Counted from the stretch's first letter, positions 37,538 through 48,173 are shown. The stretch is 64,000 nucleotides of DNA from Magnetococcus sp. PR-3 (GCF_036689865.1 NZ_JBAHUQ010000026.1:33131-97130); one strand, 5' to 3'. Notes: generated by a model from the sequence alone, not told the origin. Program-made: numbers and translations.

Positions 37538-37798
37538 TCAACCAATGGTTGAAGATTTTTTTCCCAGCACAGCCATGATCGTGGCCAAAATACCACCTGG
37601 AATACACCACATAAGCAGACTGACCTCGGTAATTTGGGCCAAAAAGCTAAAGGCGATGCCATACCATAACGAGCCCAAACCGATAAGGATGACTTTATTG
37701 GGCAGTGTATCGGCTTTGCGCCCTGACAGCGTAAAGATGATATGCACATGCAGAATAATGGTGGTTGCAAACACCATAAATATCTTAGTTTCAAACAT
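37538..37798 (-). CDS. small integral membrane protein, unknown
   Basis: An 86-residue protein with three hydrophobic segments (about residues 4-24, 36-54 and 57-78), so it is likely a small inner-membrane protein. It starts MFETKIFMVFATT with an AGAGG about seven bases upstream. A longer frame in a different register over the same bases lacks this character. It is flanked by convergent and co-directional genes with no functional hint. I do not recognise a family. Confidence 0.6.
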   Translation of the reverse strand: MFETKIFMVFATTIILHVHIIFTLSGRKADTLPNKVILIGLGSLWYGIAFSFLAQITEVSLLMWCIPGGILATIMAVLGKKSSTIG

Positions 37799-37886
37799 AA
37801 CAAGCCTCTAAAGAGAACAATGGCCCTAGCCTTGGATGATAAGAACCATGAGGCAAAAACACGGCCATGTATCCTTTTATAGGTAT

Positions 37887-37922
37887 AAAAAAACGGCACC
37901 CCAAGGCCTTGAGGTGCCGCTT
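37887..37922 (-). terminator. fumarase terminator
   Basis: On the minus strand CGGCACCtCAAGG-CCTTGgGGTGCCG is followed by seven Ts, 30 bases after the fumarase stop. Confidence 0.85.
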
Positions 37923-37950
37923 CATACGCTTTAACCATGTGAAGTGGTTT

Positions 37951-39558
37951 TTAGGGGGTAAAGAAATCGTTGCCTTTATCATCCACAATAATAAAGGCAG
38001 GGAAGTTTTCTACCTCAATCCGGTAAACCGCCTCCATACCCAACTCGGGATAGTCGATCACCTCAACCTTGCGGATAGACTCTTTGGCCAGTTGGGCCGC
38101 TACCCCTCCGATCGAGCCCAGGTAGAAACCACCATAGCTGTTACAGGCATCCGTCACCTGCTGGCTGCGGTTACCTTTGGCCAGCATAACAAATGAACCA
38201 CCATGCTTTTGGAACGCCCCCACATAGCTATCCATACGCCCTGCTGTGGTGGGTCCAAAACTACCAGAGGCGTACCCTTCTGGTGTTTTTGCTGGTCCTG
38301 CATAGTAGACGATATGGTTCTTCAGATATTCCGGCATACCTTCACCGGCATCCAATCGCTCTTGTATTTTGGCATGGGCAATATCCCGTGCCACCACAAT
38401 GGGACCAGAGAGCATAAACCGTGTTTTGATGGGATATTTGGTCAGCTCAGCGCGGATGGCATCCATCGACTGGTTCAGATCCAGATGCACCACCTCTTCC
38501 GTCAGTTTATCGGTGGTTACCTCAGGCAGAAAACGGGCGGGATCTTTTTCCAACGCTTCAAGCCAGATACCCTCTTTATCAATCTTACCAAGAATCTGAC
38601 GGTCTGCAGAGCAGCTCACACCAATACCCACAGGGCAGGAAGCACCATGGCGGGGTAAACGGATAACCCGTACATCATGGGCAAAGTACTTTCCGCCAAA
38701 CTGTGCACCAATACCCAGCTCCTGGGTAATCTTATGAACCTCTTTTTCCCACTCCAGATCACGGATCCCCTCACCTAGACCTGAACCTTCGCTGGGCAAA
38801 CCATCCAAAAAGCGGGTACTGGCTAACTTAACCGTTTTTAAATTCATCTCAGGTGATGTACCCCCCACCACAATGGCTAAGTGGTAGGGGGGGCAGGCAC
38901 TGGTACCCAGGCTTTTCACTTTTTCCGTAATAAAGCTACGGAAGCGTGCAGGGTTGAGGAGGGCTTTGGTCTCTTGGTAGAGGAAAGTCTTGTTGGCACT
39001 GCCCCCACCTTTAACCACATACAGAAACTTATAGGCATCCCCATCCACCGCTTCAATATCAATCTGTGCAGGCAGGTTGGTGCCGGTATTTTTCTCTTCA
39101 AACAGGCTGATGGGGGCCACCTGGGAATAGCGCAGGTTGGTATCGTGATAAATACGGAATACACCACGGGATATCGCCTCGCGGTCCCCACCCCCGGTCC
39201 AAACCTGCTCCCCTTTTTTAGCCAAAACGGTTGCGGTACCGGTATCCTGGCAACTGGGTAGAACCATGCCTGCAGAGACACTGGCATTTTTCAACATTTC
39301 TGTCGCGACATAACGGTCGTTATCCGAGGCTTCAGGATCTTGCAGAATTTGTGTTAACTGCTCCAGATGACTGGTCCGAAACAGATGTGAGACATCCCGA
39401 ATGGCCGCTTGGGAGAGTAGGGTCAGCGCTTCAGGGTTGACCTGTAGCACCTCTCGGTCACCAAACTTCTCCACTTTAACATGCTCTTTACTCAACAGAC
39501 GGTATTTGGTGGTATCTTTACCGGGGTTGAGAACCTCAACGTGGCGAAATTCAGCCAT
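37951..39558 (-). CDS. fumA: class I fumarate hydratase, iron-sulfur type
   Basis: A 535-residue [4Fe-4S] enzyme that interconverts fumarate and malate in the TCA cycle. Cys residues suited to the cluster lie in [19 protein letters not shown] and GVSCSADRQ. The family segments [20 protein letters not shown] and [13 protein letters not shown] confirm the fused alpha/beta class I type. The ATG at 39558 has GAGGAGAA six bases before it, so the ten-codon extension upstream is excluded. Oxygen-sensitive class I fumarase suits a microaerobic lifestyle. Confidence 0.93.
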   Translation of the reverse strand: MAEFRHVEVLNPGKDTTKYRLLSKEHVKVEKFGDREVLQVNPEALTLLSQAAIRDVSHLFRTSHLEQLTQILQDPEASDNDRYVATEMLKNASVSAGMVLPSCQDTGTATVLAKKGEQVWTGGGDREAISRGVFRIYHDTNLRYSQVAPISLFEEKNTGTNLPAQIDIEAVDGDAYKFLYVVKGGGSANKTFLYQETKALLNPARFRSFITEKVKSLGTSACPPYHLAIVVGGTSPEMNLKTVKLASTRFLDGLPSEGSGLGEGIRDLEWEKEVHKITQELGIGAQFGGKYFAHDVRVIRLPRHGASCPVGIGVSCSADRQILGKIDKEGIWLEALEKDPARFLPEVTTDKLTEEVVHLDLNQSMDAIRAELTKYPIKTRFMLSGPIVVARDIAHAKIQERLDAGEGMPEYLKNHIVYYAGPAKTPEGYASGSFGPTTAGRMDSYVGAFQKHGGSFVMLAKGNRSQQVTDACNSYGGFYLGSIGGVAAQLAKESIRKVEVIDYPELGMEAVYRIEVENFPAFIIVDDKGNDFFTP

Positions 39559-40344
39559 GGTTTTCTCCTCACTATGGTCTGACGGCACACAGCCGCCTTT
39601 TCTGACAAAACTTGCGTCGAATGATCCTACGGGAGCAAGGGGGTAGAATCAATCTCTATGTCCCCATAAAGGCCCAAAAAGGGGGAATTGACACCCCCAT
39701 ATAACAATGTAATGAATGGGAACCCTCGGTATTCACTAAATGGTTTTCCACCCTGCGCGCGCGTACCTTCATGCCTACACAAACACCGAACATAACGAAA
39801 CCTGATGGCGTTCCTGGGAATACCATGGGTGAGCCACCTAGATCACTATCTTAGATCTACTTGCCGGACATTAGCCCATAGCGTGTCATGCACTATCCAA
39901 CCAAACGCATCACGCCACCGTACCGGCAGATCAAACACCCGCTTTCACCATAAAGGCTAAGCACACGCTATGCAAAACGTAGCCGGCAGCAAAAGCAGCC
40001 CAAAACTTGGACGAAGAGCCGCTCGCATGGACCTAAGTGTACGTTTTCGTCCATACCTAGCCACGCATCTCCAAGTCCACCGGCCCCCCCTTAACACCAA
40101 TGGATCTAGGGTTGAGCAAGCCACTTTAAAGGGGTGACGTCCACCCAACACAACACTCAATCCTCTCTGACCTCTTAAAAGTTAAGCCCATACCACAACG
40201 GAGGATCGATCAAGGCGAGGCGCCCCCCTTCGGTTAGGGTAGCCATAGCGTGTACACACCCCCATAATCCTTTTATGGATAAGACATCTCAGCCTCAATC
40301 CTTTTCATGTCTTTTCGGTATCACCACAACATAAGGAGCCTACC
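39559..40344. other. 786-base gene-free stretch
   Basis: Divergent promoter region between fumarase and the membrane methyltransferase-like gene. No coding frame with a ribosome site and credible composition is seen on either strand. The 67-codon frame at 39957-40160 is not convincing. No strong palindrome or RNA gene is seen. Its length is unusual for this window. Confidence 0.45.
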
Positions 40345-40995
40345 ATGCCCGAAGGCATGCTGTTACCCACCCTGACCCACCTGCTGCTTTGGGTACTGTT
40401 CGGCGTGATACACTCAGGCATGAGCGACGCCCGTTTTAAAACGGCTTGGTGCCGTAAACTGGGCGCTAAACAGGGTTTTGAGCGATTCATCTTTAATGGC
40501 GTCGCCGTGGTCACAACACTGGGGTTGTTTGTTCATGCGTATACCATGCTCAGCCACACCCCACTGTTCAACCCGCAAGGCTGGCTTAAATATACACTGA
40601 TGGGGGTACAACTGCTGGCTATTGGGGGGATGATGTGGGCTTTTAAAGCCTATGATATGGCAAGATTTGTTGGTTTGTTTCAGGTTCGGCAAGCCCGCGC
40701 CAAACAGCCTGTTGAGGTGGAACCCCTGCGCATTGGCCCCATGCATCGCTGGGTACGTCACCCCATTTATACAACCGCACTGATCTACCTATGGTGCCAA
40801 CCTCAAAACTACGCCACCCTGGTGCTACATGGGTGCGCCACACTCTACTTAATCATTGGCGCCCTGCTCGAAGAACGCCGCCTACTGGCCCTGTATGGCG
40901 CGCCCTATCACTGTTATCAACAAGCCGTTCCCATGCTTATTCCCCTACCGTGGCGCTATTTAAGCCAGGACCAGGCTAAGGTTATCAATTCGTAG
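40345..40995 (+). CDS. NnrU/isoprenylcysteine-methyltransferase-like membrane protein
   Basis: A 216-residue polytopic protein with about five hydrophobic segments. The C-terminal part carries the RHPIY motif (HRWVRHPIYTTALI), and LIIGALLEERRLLALYGAPY follows, as in NnrU and ICMT-type SAM-dependent methyltransferases that act on membrane or thiol substrates. The substrate is unknown. AAGGAG lies six bases before the ATG. Its last codons overlap the 3' end of the convergent kinase gene by 11 bases, and no terminator lies between them. Confidence 0.7.
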   Translation: MPEGMLLPTLTHLLLWVLFGVIHSGMSDARFKTAWCRKLGAKQGFERFIFNGVAVVTTLGLFVHAYTMLSHTPLFNPQGWLKYTLMGVQLLAIGGMMWAFKAYDMARFVGLFQVRQARAKQPVEVEPLRIGPMHRWVRHPIYTTALIYLWCQPQNYATLVLHGCATLYLIIGALLEERRLLALYGAPYHCYQQAVPMLIPLPWRYLSQDQAKVINS

Positions 40996-43900
40996 AGGGT
41001 GCCATCCGTTCCAGGGTACGACCCAAGTGCCGTTCAATGGCTGCGATGAGTGTCTGCTTTTTGACTGGTTTGGTCAGATGCTCATTACAGCCAGCCTCTT
41101 GACTCTTCTTAATGTCGCTCTCCAGAGCATGGGCTGTCAGGGCAAGAATGGGAATGGGTTGATGGCCTAGTTCAGCTTCCCTTGCCCGAATTTTGCGGGT
41201 GGCGGTATAACCATCCATACGAGGCATCTGCACATCCATAAAGATCAGGTCAAACTCAGCCCCCTCAAAGGCATCTACACCCTCTTGGCCATCTTCCGCA
41301 AAAGTCAGATTACACGCATATTTTTTAAAATAGGTCTGAATCAACATACGGTTGTCAGCGGAATCCTCCACCACCAATAGATGCAGTGGATCCTGTTGTG
41401 GATGATGGATCATCACTTCCGGTTCAGCCAACTCGGCATCAAATAGAGCCTCCCCTTGTTGCAGGGGAATGGTGAAATAAAACAGACTACCCTGCCCCAA
41501 GCGGCTTTCAACACCAATCGCCCCTCCCATCAACTCAACCAACTGTTTAGAGATGGCTAGCCCCAAGCCAGAACCCGCAAACCGGCGGACCAGAGAAGAG
41601 TCGGCTTGGGTAAATTTGTCAAAAATATGCTCAAGCTGCTGCGGGGCAATACCAACACCACTATCCTCAATACCAAACCACAGGGCACGCCCTTCATCCT
41701 GACCCATGATGGAAACTTTGACGTGCCCCTGCTCGGTAAACTTAATGGCATTACCGATCAGGTTAATGAGGATCTGCCGTAACCGGGGTGAGTCCCCCAC
41801 AACAAAACTGGGGAGATCTTCCGCCACCACCAAATCCAGGGTTAACCCTTTTTGTTCAGCCTGTATACGTAGAACCGCACACACCCCACGGGCCATATCT
41901 GCCAAATCAAAGGGGTGCTCCATCAGCTCAAATCGGCCTGACTCAATTTTGGAAAGGTCCAAGATGGCATTGATCAAATCCAACAAGGTATGGCTGGCCC
42001 GCTTTAACGTTGCGACATAGCCTTTTTGTTCACTGTTAAGGGGGGTTTCCTGCAAGACATCACTAAGACCGATCACCGCATTCATGGGGGTTCGTATCTC
42101 ATGACTCATAGAGGCCAAAAAGTCACTTTTGGCTTGGTTGGCCTCTTCAGCTGCACGCCGGGCCTCTTCCAGTGCCTCTTGGGCACGGATCTCCTCGGTA
42201 ATATCCAGATGCAATCCCGATATATGGGTCGCCTTATCCTGATCATTCCGGTGGATCCATCCCTGGGCCCGGATAATACGTTGTTGGCCATCATTCTGCC
42301 GGGTAATGGCGTAGTGCAGATCCAGAGTCTCCTGTTTAGGATTGTCTAATAACTGCTCCAACTCCTGGCCAGCTCTGGTCAATTCATCAGGTAGCAGGGT
42401 CTTGGCCCAGCCTTCATAGTTTTGGCTAAAGCTAACGGTCGTAAGACCAAATATTTCCAACGAGCGCTCGTCCCAATCCAACGCATCATCCGCCACTTCA
42501 TAATAAAAAGTGCCCGCCTGGGCAGAGTCCAAAGCTCTTTGCAGACGCCAGTTGGCCTCTTTTAACTCCGCTTCCAGCCGTTTACGCAGTGAAATTTCAG
42601 TACCAATGGCCAAAAAGCCCACCAACAGGCCGCTCTCATTGTGGATTGGCGTAACGGTAATCAACACCGGCACCTGGCTGCCATCCTGACGGAGGATCTG
42701 CCACTCCCGCTCATCGGCCATCCCCATACGGGCTTTGGCAAAAAGAGCATCCACACCAGGTTCAATACGTTTGTCCAACTCTCGGCTTAACTGAAAAGCA
42801 TGTTGTCGCAGTTCATTGGTATCGTGCAAAATTTCTGGTGTACGCAACCCAACCACTTCATCGGCGGTAAAGCCCAACATACGCTCGGCACCTTTATTAA
42901 AGGTTTGGATAATACCGTAGCGATCGGTGGAGATAATACTGCTGTTGGCTGAGTCCAGAATAGCCGTTTGCAGGGTTAAAACATGACGTAGGCGATTTTC
43001 TGTTTTATGCCGTTCATCCAGCTCTCTCTCCAACTGCGCAGTACGTTCATGGACCTTCTCTTCCAGAGAGCTGCGGGCACTACCAACCTCCTGCGCCATC
43101 ACATCAAACTTGTCGGTCAGATCCTGCAGCTCACGCACCATCAGCCGGCGCCGCTGCCTACCGCTGACCTCGAGCTTCTCCCCTTCAGCCAAACGGGTGG
43201 TACGCTCTTCTAAACGCTGCAAAGGCCGAACAAACAGGGTTCTCCCCATCCAAAAAACCCCTGTCCCGGACAACAGAAGGGCCGCCAAACCAATCATTTG
43301 AATCCGCTTTAGCAGCAGATCCCGCTCATGGTCAATCTCATCCAAATTGGCGGTATAACGTAAAGTTAAACCCAAAGCGGGCATATAAAGCTGGGCCTGC
43401 CGCCCTTCGACCTTGTCCTCGGCACCAAAAATCCGCTGCCCATCCTTAAACAGCTCAATGGCATCCTTCCCCCCCTGGCTACGGTGACGGTTGAGCAGAG
43501 GAACCGCCTGGAGTGGAATTTCAGCTGCCAGCACCCCTTCAGGCACCCCACCCCAACGCACAGGCACCGCCAGTAATAGATAGCTACCGTGCTCAGCATG
43601 GGACTGGAACCGCCAAATACGGCGGCTGCGGGTCATCAACAGCTTTTGAACCAGGGTATCGTTAAGTAGGGGTCGTTTTTTTTTGCGGGCGGTATCATGC
43701 AGCAACTGGCCATCAAAGGCATACAGCATCAGACGGCGTTTTTCACCCATCATACGGACCAGTTCCAGGTAGTCCACCGTATTGGGCATGGCAGTTTCTG
43801 GCTGCATAATGCCCTGAACAACCAAAGGGTTGGAAGCGAGGTCCGAAAGGACAACATCATGCAGTTTGACATAATCGTTCAACTGGCGGGCAAAGCCCGT

Positions 43901-44050
43901 TAGGCGGGCATCCATGGTACGCTTAACATGGTGATCAAATACCTGATTAAACCCGCCCAGCATCAACCCACCAAAAAAGAGCGACAGCAAAAGCATGCCA
44001 CCCAGCGTGAATAAACCAAAAATATGATTGATGGAAAGCAGACTTTTCAT
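40985..44050 (-). CDS. hybrid histidine kinase (TM-sensor-HAMP-PAS-PAS-HisKA-HATPase-REC)
   Basis: A 1021-residue protein. The first membrane segment (about residues 10-34) and a second near 255-272 enclose a Cache-like periplasmic sensor. HAMP and a coiled coil follow, then PAS domains at about 355-480 and 500-620. HisKA has His650 (SMSHEIRTP), and the ATPase domain ends FAGSGLGLAISKQL. One receiver carries Asp939 (LIFMDVQMPRMDG). No HPt or partner regulator is adjacent, so its output is presumably elsewhere. The ATG at 44050 starts right before the membrane segment. The ligand is unknown. Confidence 0.9.
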   Translation of the reverse strand: MKSLLSINHIFGLFTLGGMLLLSLFFGGLMLGGFNQVFDHHVKRTMDARLTGFARQLNDYVKLHDVVLSDLASNPLVVQGIMQPETAMPNTVDYLELVRMMGEKRRLMLYAFDGQLLHDTARKKKRPLLNDTLVQKLLMTRSRRIWRFQSHAEHGSYLLLAVPVRWGGVPEGVLAAEIPLQAVPLLNRHRSQGGKDAIELFKDGQRIFGAEDKVEGRQAQLYMPALGLTLRYTANLDEIDHERDLLLKRIQMIGLAALLLSGTGVFWMGRTLFVRPLQRLEERTTRLAEGEKLEVSGRQRRRLMVRELQDLTDKFDVMAQEVGSARSSLEEKVHERTAQLERELDERHKTENRLRHVLTLQTAILDSANSSIISTDRYGIIQTFNKGAERMLGFTADEVVGLRTPEILHDTNELRQHAFQLSRELDKRIEPGVDALFAKARMGMADEREWQILRQDGSQVPVLITVTPIHNESGLLVGFLAIGTEISLRKRLEAELKEANWRLQRALDSAQAGTFYYEVADDALDWDERSLEIFGLTTVSFSQNYEGWAKTLLPDELTRAGQELEQLLDNPKQETLDLHYAITRQNDGQQRIIRAQGWIHRNDQDKATHISGLHLDITEEIRAQEALEEARRAAEEANQAKSDFLASMSHEIRTPMNAVIGLSDVLQETPLNSEQKGYVATLKRASHTLLDLINAILDLSKIESGRFELMEHPFDLADMARGVCAVLRIQAEQKGLTLDLVVAEDLPSFVVGDSPRLRQILINLIGNAIKFTEQGHVKVSIMGQDEGRALWFGIEDSGVGIAPQQLEHIFDKFTQADSSLVRRFAGSGLGLAISKQLVELMGGAIGVESRLGQGSLFYFTIPLQQGEALFDAELAEPEVMIHHPQQDPLHLLVVEDSADNRMLIQTYFKKYACNLTFAEDGQEGVDAFEGAEFDLIFMDVQMPRMDGYTATRKIRAREAELGHQPIPILALTAHALESDIKKSQEAGCNEHLTKPVKKQTLIAAIERHLGRTLERMAPSTN

Positions 44051-44224
44051 GGTATGCCTAGGGCATCTCCACACACAGCTTGATGGGAAACCACACCCTT
44101 GTAAAAAAAAGGGGTTAAGCCACCCTTTCAGAAAATCTTATTCTACATATAAACAGGCTACTTTCCAAAAGCTTTCGGGAGAAAGATCAGGGTTTAGCAC
44201 ACCAAAACACCACCGCATAGGGCA

Positions 44225-44266
44225 CAAAAAAGCGCGCACCCTTAACCCAACAGGTACGCGCTTTTT
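44225..44266 (-). terminator. terminator of the Met/His-rich protein gene
   Basis: AAAAAGCGCGtACC...GGTgCGCGCTTTTTT on the minus strand, 30 bases after the stop. Confidence 0.75.
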
Positions 44267-44294
44267 AAACCCGCTAAAACCAAGGTCGTTATCG

Positions 44295-44801
44295 TTACTG
44301 ACCTTGCTTAATTTTACTCTTTTGATCGTTGAATTTTTGATAGTGCTGCATAAAAGCGGTCAGCAGATGCATCTCTGCGTGGCCAAGCATCCCGCTTTCG
44401 CTCCCCCCACCAATCAAATGCTCAACTTGCCCTAAAGCCGCCTTTAGAGCAGGCTCACTGGCTGTATGCTCTTTTTGGAAAGCTGCACAAGCTGGTGTCG
44501 CATAGTTTTCATCCTTCACCGATGCTTGACACTTTTTGGCGGCAACAGAGAGCTTTTCAATGATAGGAAACGCCGAAACCATGGCACGAATTTCATCGTG
44601 GTTAATGGCTGCTTTGGTACTATCCACCTTTTTATCAGCCTTCGGATGTGCAGCAGGCATGGTATTCATACCAGCATGCCCAGCTGGCATCTGCATACCC
44701 GCATGTCCAGGTGGCATTTGAGCGGCCATTTCTGCCATCACTGTGGCCGAGGCCATGGTAAACAAAATACCCGCCACCCACGCTAAACGGGATCTATTCA
44801 T
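44295..44801 (-). CDS. exported Met/His-rich protein, possible copper binder
   Basis: A 168-residue protein with a signal peptide (residues 1-23, ending ATVMA). The mature N-terminus is rich in Met and His, with two copies of a nine-residue unit, MPPGHAGMQ and MPAGHAGMN, that resembles Cu(I)/Cu(II)-binding repeats of periplasmic copper proteins. The rest is helical with one Cys pair (KCQASV and TPACAAF) likely to form a disulfide, and a C-terminal His-rich helix. The metal role is inferred only from composition. It is single-gene with its own terminator. Confidence 0.6.
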   Translation of the reverse strand: MNRSRLAWVAGILFTMASATVMAEMAAQMPPGHAGMQMPAGHAGMNTMPAAHPKADKKVDSTKAAINHDEIRAMVSAFPIIEKLSVAAKKCQASVKDENYATPACAAFQKEHTASEPALKAALGQVEHLIGGGSESGMLGHAEMHLLTAFMQHYQKFNDQKSKIKQGQ

Positions 44802-44929
44802 AGACTCTTTCCCCCTTAAAGATAAGTCTGCATCACGCTAATGAATCAATTCTATTAGGCACGAAAATCACCTTAGAGTGCTATCTTGCCCATCACCTTG
44901 ATTGAGATCAAGCATATTCATGCCGCAGG

Positions 44930-45805
44930 CTACTCTGCCAGTGTTATCAGTAAAAAACCACCAAACATCACCACAGAACCCATTAAACGCTCACGCCCAC
45001 CCTGCTCCTTAAGCCACCACAAACCCAAAACCACCGCCATTAATGCACTGGTCCGTTTAACCGCAATAACATAAGGCACCAAGGTCAGTTCAATGGCCAA
45101 GAACTGGCAGAGCGCTGCTGCACTAAACAACCCGCCCTGCAACCATAAGATGGGCGCATGAGGTCTCCATGAAACACCATCGGCTGGTGCATACCAATGG
45201 GCCGCCAATGAGGTGCCCAAAGCGATAAAGGCAAATAGGGCAAGCAACCAAAACAGTGGACTGCTGTTTTGCACCCCCACTTTATCCAAGTTGGAACTGA
45301 CCGACCAGACAAAGGCAATGATCAACATCAACCGTGGACCACGCTGTCGATAGAGCGCCTTAAAAGGTGCCCACAGACTAATATGCCGCTGCTGTACGTT
45401 GAGCAACCAAGCCCCTAAGACAATAAAAAATATACCGAACACACCTATTGAAGAGGGAAATTCCCCAACAATAATCGGACTGGTAATTAGCAGAAACATG
45501 GGGGTGGTGGTCAGCATGGGGGTGGTCAACGAAAGATCGGAGGCCTGCAGAGCCTGAACGTAGAGTAACAGGGCCACTACGTTGATGCTGCCACTACCCA
45601 GCAGCGCCCACCAAAAATCTGGACCGATGGTCGGCACGTCCAAAAAGGGAATTAATGGTAGCAACACCACAAATGCCGTAAGGTGCTGGACCTTAGCAAC
45701 CGTCCAAGGGTTAAGCTGAGCCAAACTCTGCTTATTAAGCAGGTCCTTTAATGCCGTAAACAGTGCCACCCCCAAAGCCAGGGGCAACCAACCGACCATC
45801 TCCAT
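44930..45805 (-). CDS. DMT/EamA-family transporter
   Basis: A 291-residue inner-membrane protein with about ten hydrophobic helices in two homologous halves, as in drug/metabolite transporters. It starts MEMVGWLPLALGVALFTAL with GGAGGG just upstream. The C-terminal helix SVVMFGGFLLITLAE is typical. The transported compound is unknown. The decayed AlkD-like gene lies 84 bases upstream on the same strand and may once have shared its transcript. Confidence 0.8.
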   Translation of the reverse strand: MEMVGWLPLALGVALFTALKDLLNKQSLAQLNPWTVAKVQHLTAFVVLLPLIPFLDVPTIGPDFWWALLGSGSINVVALLLYVQALQASDLSLTTPMLTTTPMFLLITSPIIVGEFPSSIGVFGIFFIVLGAWLLNVQQRHISLWAPFKALYRQRGPRLMLIIAFVWSVSSNLDKVGVQNSSPLFWLLALFAFIALGTSLAAHWYAPADGVSWRPHAPILWLQGGLFSAAALCQFLAIELTLVPYVIAVKRTSALMAVVLGLWWLKEQGGRERLMGSVVMFGGFLLITLAE

Positions 45806-45889
45806 GGGACCCTCCACCAACGCTGTATGTTGCCGGGATGATAACGGTGAGATTCTGTTTTTTTAAAACCCCCGACGCTATCCTGTGAC

Positions 45890-46593
45890 TTACTGTGCCC
45901 CATAGTGCCTGCGTTCATCTGCACGTAACCGCTCAATGGCGTAGCGCTACATGGTGTAGGGCATAGATGGCGCATGCTGGTCTAAAAACTTTGTTAAAAC
46001 AACAGGGTCAACTTTACCAGCCTCACGCAACATCCAACCTACAGCTTTGTGCATAAGGTCATGGGGGCCTTTGAGCGACTGTTCTGCCAGCGCCAAGAGC
46101 ACCTCAAACTGCCCCTTTGATCATGGCCAAGGTCGCCAACACGGCAACCCACCGGGTCCAAAGATCGTTGGAGGCCGCCATGGGATAAGCATGTTTTGCT
46201 GATCTGTCAGTACACGAACCCAAGGCCCTAAAATTATAGGGGCACAGAGATCCACCCAATCCCAAGTGTTAACCCCGGGCAGATGCGCGACGTAAAAATC
46301 CACCCGCTGTTTCTGTGCCTCTGCTGTACGACAGTGGGCAAACTGTTCCTTTAAAACAACCAAAGCGGTAAAGCGATGCTCATGTATGGGGCTATGCAGC
46401 AGATGTGCGCGCGCGGTTAATGGCAACTGGCGGCAGGTTCTGGCTACACGCCTTAATGCGCCACACGCCCCCCTATAAAGGGGTCGCCCTTGCCGCACCC
46501 CCCCGGTCCCGTCTTAAAAAAACGCAGAGCATGCTCCGCTTTATCCTTATCCCCAAGGGCGATTAATCTACTTTTTACCAACACGGCATCCAT
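45890..46593 (-). pseudogene. frameshifted AlkD-like DNA alkylation repair gene
   Basis: Joining three reading frames on the minus strand gives a ~234-residue protein that matches AlkD-type HEAT-repeat glycosylases. In order I read AEHALRFFKTGPGG and GKGDPFIG, then ALRRVARTCRQ, HLLHSPIHEHRFTALVVLKE and NTWDWVDLCAPIILG, then AASNDLWTRWVAVLATLAM, then LALAEQSLKGPHDLMHKAVG and PSMPYTM. A TAG at 45947-45949 then interrupts RYAIERLRADE. Frame changes fall near 46468-46473, 46180-46184 and 46112-46115, two of them at C/G runs. The defects make it non-functional, unless the homopolymer changes are sequencing errors; even then the nonsense codon remains near the end. Confidence 0.85.
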
Positions 46594-46750
46594 TGTATCC
46601 GCTCGCGATCCTCTTCACGGCCCTTACCCCACAAGAGCACGAAAAGCGCTACCTTTGACCCTTGGGGTTTGTTAGGGTACCCCCTCAGCAGCTTATGCTG
46701 CATAGAGACGATTTATAATTGGACTTTTTCATACGGTTTTGAGGTGAACA

Positions 46751-48151
46751 ATGAGCCAGCAGGTCGATGTCATCATCATTGGTGCCGGTACGGCAGGACT
46801 CTACGCCATGGGTGTAGTCAGGCAGAAAACCAAAAATTTTGTACTGGTGGATCAAGGCCCCCTGGGCACCACCTGTGCACGGGTAGGCTGCATGCCGTCC
46901 AAGGCACTTATTCAAACAGCCGATGACTACCATAACGCCCAACGCATGGTGCGAGAAGGGCTCATTGAATCCCCACCAGAGATGGCCACCCAGGCCGGTA
47001 CCGGATTTGCCCGTAAGATCAGCCAAATGCTCTCATCTAAGATCAGCGAACGGGTCAGTGGTGGCCTGGGTGATAAGCTCATTCAAGGTCGGGCACGTTT
47101 CATTGCCAAAGATACCATTGAGGTCAACGGACAAACCATCCAAGCCCAAGCGATCATCCTGGCAACGGGCTCTGAATCCGTCATACCCAAGCCTTGGCAA
47201 GCTTTGGGGGACCGCATTATCGACAGTGAAGGGCTATTCCAGTTAGAAGAGATGCCCAACTCTATGGCTGTTTTGGGGCTGGGAGCCATCGGCTTGGAAC
47301 TGGGACAGGCCATGTCAACACTGGGGGTTGCGGTCACGGGGGTGGATCTGGCGGATACGGTGGCCAACCTACAAGATCCTGAGATCAAGGCTATGGCTGT
47401 GGAACACTTTAGCCAGCAGTTCCCCATCCATCTTGGCCATGGCGCTGAACTGTCCGAAGGAGAGAACAACCTCATCCGGGTACAAGCCGGTGATGTGGAT
47501 GTTCAAGTCGAAAAAGTACTGGTCAGCCTTGGTCGCCGCCCCCGCTTAGCGGATATGGGTCTGGATACCATTGGTATTGAACTGGACCAACGGGGCGTTC
47601 CCCGGTTTGACCCCACCACCACCAAAGTCGAGGGGGCCCCCATCTATATTGCGGGGGATTGCACCAACGACCGGGTTATTTTCCATGAAGCCGCAGAAGA
47701 GGGCAAAATGGCCGGTTTCAATGTGCTGCGAGAATCCCCCCAGGCTTTCCAACGCAAAACCAACTTGGGCGTGATCTTTACCGACCCCAATATAGCCATT
47801 TTTGGCATGAGCTATGATGAAGCCCTGGCCGCAGGGGCCGAAATGGCCAGCGCCACCATCCATACCGAAAGCCGGGCCAAAGTGATGGGGGTTGAAGCAG
47901 GCATGGTACGGCTCTATGCCGATAAACAGACGGGGCATCTGTTGGGCGGCACGCTGATCTCACCTCGTGGAGAACATTTGGCCCATACGCTGGTGTGGGC
48001 GGTACAGGGGGGCTTAACCGTTCATCAAATGGCTGCGATGCCCTACTACCACCCCAATTTGGAAGAGGCTCTGTTTGGGGTCAGCAGCGCCCTAAGCAAA
48101 GTGTGTGGTGGGGGTGTTGAAGGGGTGCCTGCTGGATTAATACCTGCTTAA
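46751..48151 (+). CDS. lpd: dihydrolipoamide-dehydrogenase-like flavoprotein
   Basis: A 466-residue pyridine-nucleotide disulfide oxidoreductase. The FAD site IIIGAGTAGLYAM is at residues 8-20, the redox disulfide is in GTTCARVGCMPSK (two Cys separated by four residues), the NAD site is VLGLGAIGLELG and the second FAD motif is IYIAGDC. The C-terminal His of the catalytic pair lies in PYYHPNLEEAL. No 2-oxo-acid dehydrogenase genes are adjacent, so it may serve another system, such as a lipoate-binding-protein sulfur pathway. That link is speculative. GAGGTG lies five bases before the ATG. Confidence 0.85.
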   Translation: MSQQVDVIIIGAGTAGLYAMGVVRQKTKNFVLVDQGPLGTTCARVGCMPSKALIQTADDYHNAQRMVREGLIESPPEMATQAGTGFARKISQMLSSKISERVSGGLGDKLIQGRARFIAKDTIEVNGQTIQAQAIILATGSESVIPKPWQALGDRIIDSEGLFQLEEMPNSMAVLGLGAIGLELGQAMSTLGVAVTGVDLADTVANLQDPEIKAMAVEHFSQQFPIHLGHGAELSEGENNLIRVQAGDVDVQVEKVLVSLGRRPRLADMGLDTIGIELDQRGVPRFDPTTTKVEGAPIYIAGDCTNDRVIFHEAAEEGKMAGFNVLRESPQAFQRKTNLGVIFTDPNIAIFGMSYDEALAAGAEMASATIHTESRAKVMGVEAGMVRLYADKQTGHLLGGTLISPRGEHLAHTLVWAVQGGLTVHQMAAMPYYHPNLEEALFGVSSALSKVCGGGVEGVPAGLIPA

Positions 48152-48173
48152 AAGAAGCGACCTTTTGCTGTAT

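Noticed and set aside
39957..40160. 67-codon minus-strand frame
   Set aside because: Arg/Ala-rich with no ribosome site or family motif.
46121..46498. 125-codon minus-strand frame as an independent gene
   Set aside because: It is the middle frame of the broken AlkD-like gene, not a gene on its own.
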